A model generated the notes under the pieces. It ran no database searches, was not told where the DNA came from, and saw only the letters and a list, made by a program, of their open reading frames with translations. From contig CAYYBZ010000009.1 of assembly GCA_964470285.1 (NCBI GenBank), positions 1 through 12,230 of the forward strand: a DNA stretch of 12,230 nt, written 5' to 3'. The stretch's first letter is position 1. Each line of letters starts with the position of its first letter. A program made the position numbers and the translations under genes. Positions 12,176 through 12,230 of the stretch are shown here, piece after piece. The stretch comes from CAYYBZ01 sp964470285 [NCBI: uncultured Oligoflexia bacterium]. GTDB lineage: Bacteria > Bdellovibrionota_G > CAYYBZ01.

Positions 12176-12230
12176 ATGAGCCGGGAACCCGCTTAGGCTC
12201 AGAAAAAAATACATCCCGACTTTCTACATA
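12176..12230 (+). repeat. 55-nt direct repeat, copy 2 (ends exactly at window edge)
   Basis: Exact copy of 12066-12120 at an offset of 110 bp, stopping on the last base given. It keeps the inner TGAGCC/GGCTCA hairpin and the right arm, but its upstream flank (12150-12170) is not complementary to the right arm, so this copy cannot form the 25-bp stem by itself. The 55 bp between the copies (12121-12175) show no gene. Confidence 0.95.

Noticed and set aside
12040-12230. Integron attC array or CRISPR array
   Set aside because: The repeats have a 110-bp offset with only two copies, no GTTRRRY/RYYYAAC attC boxes at the ends, no regular spacers and no cas or integrase gene.

Overview
The window (about 40-45% G+C by eye) holds eight genes, one of them cut by the left edge, and an unusual hairpin/repeat block at the right edge. 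It looks like a chromosomal piece from an uncultured diderm (outer-membrane) bacterium. The signs are a lipoprotein signal with lipobox, a secreted TPR protein whose C-terminal half looks like an outer-membrane beta-barrel, and strong Shine-Dalgarno (SD) sequences before most genes. I cannot name the phylum. The archaeal/eukaryotic-type prolyl-tRNA synthetase, the fused FtcD and the inositol-phosphate synthase all occur in several unrelated bacterial phyla, and the HEAT protein resembles ones I associate with Deltaproteobacteria-like lineages.

Layout. Positions 1-417 (+) are the C-terminus of a class III nucleotide cyclase. Facing it across only 39 bp is a two-gene minus-strand operon: a TPR plus predicted beta-barrel protein (2695-1280), then a secreted FecR-domain protein (1272-457). 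Next come minus-strand proS (4227-2797) and, divergent from it, a HEAT-repeat gene (4393-5160, +) with a possible leaderless promoter. A strong promoter at 5314-5342 precedes an 811-residue lipoprotein (5410-7845, +) built from fibronectin III domains, three tandem cysteine-bearing BACON-like domains and a C-terminal beta-sandwich. It ends at a clear intrinsic terminator (7869-7903). A minus-strand operon follows: ftcD (10937-9264), then inositol-3-phosphate synthase (9244-7925). Last is trxB (11113-12027, +), then a 25-bp perfect inverted repeat and a 55-nt exact direct repeat whose second copy ends on the last base of the window.

How the genes may work together. The cyclase, FecR and TPR/barrel genes are plausibly one envelope-sensing module (inference from domain types and adjacency). 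The large lipoprotein is probably a surface adhesin or carbohydrate-binding protein. proS, ftcD, the inositol synthase and trxB are housekeeping or metabolic genes. No gene-free stretch exceeds 300 bp. The longest gaps are 5161-5409 (promoter and a weak hairpin), 12028-12230 (the repeats), 10938-11112 (divergent promoters) and 4228-4392 (divergent promoter region). I saw no tRNA, rRNA, CRISPR array or transposase.

The best candidates for something undescribed are the terminal hairpin/direct-repeat element, which also looks like a contig break, and the FecR/TPR-barrel/cyclase cluster. Nothing here amounts to a clear new defence or mobile system.
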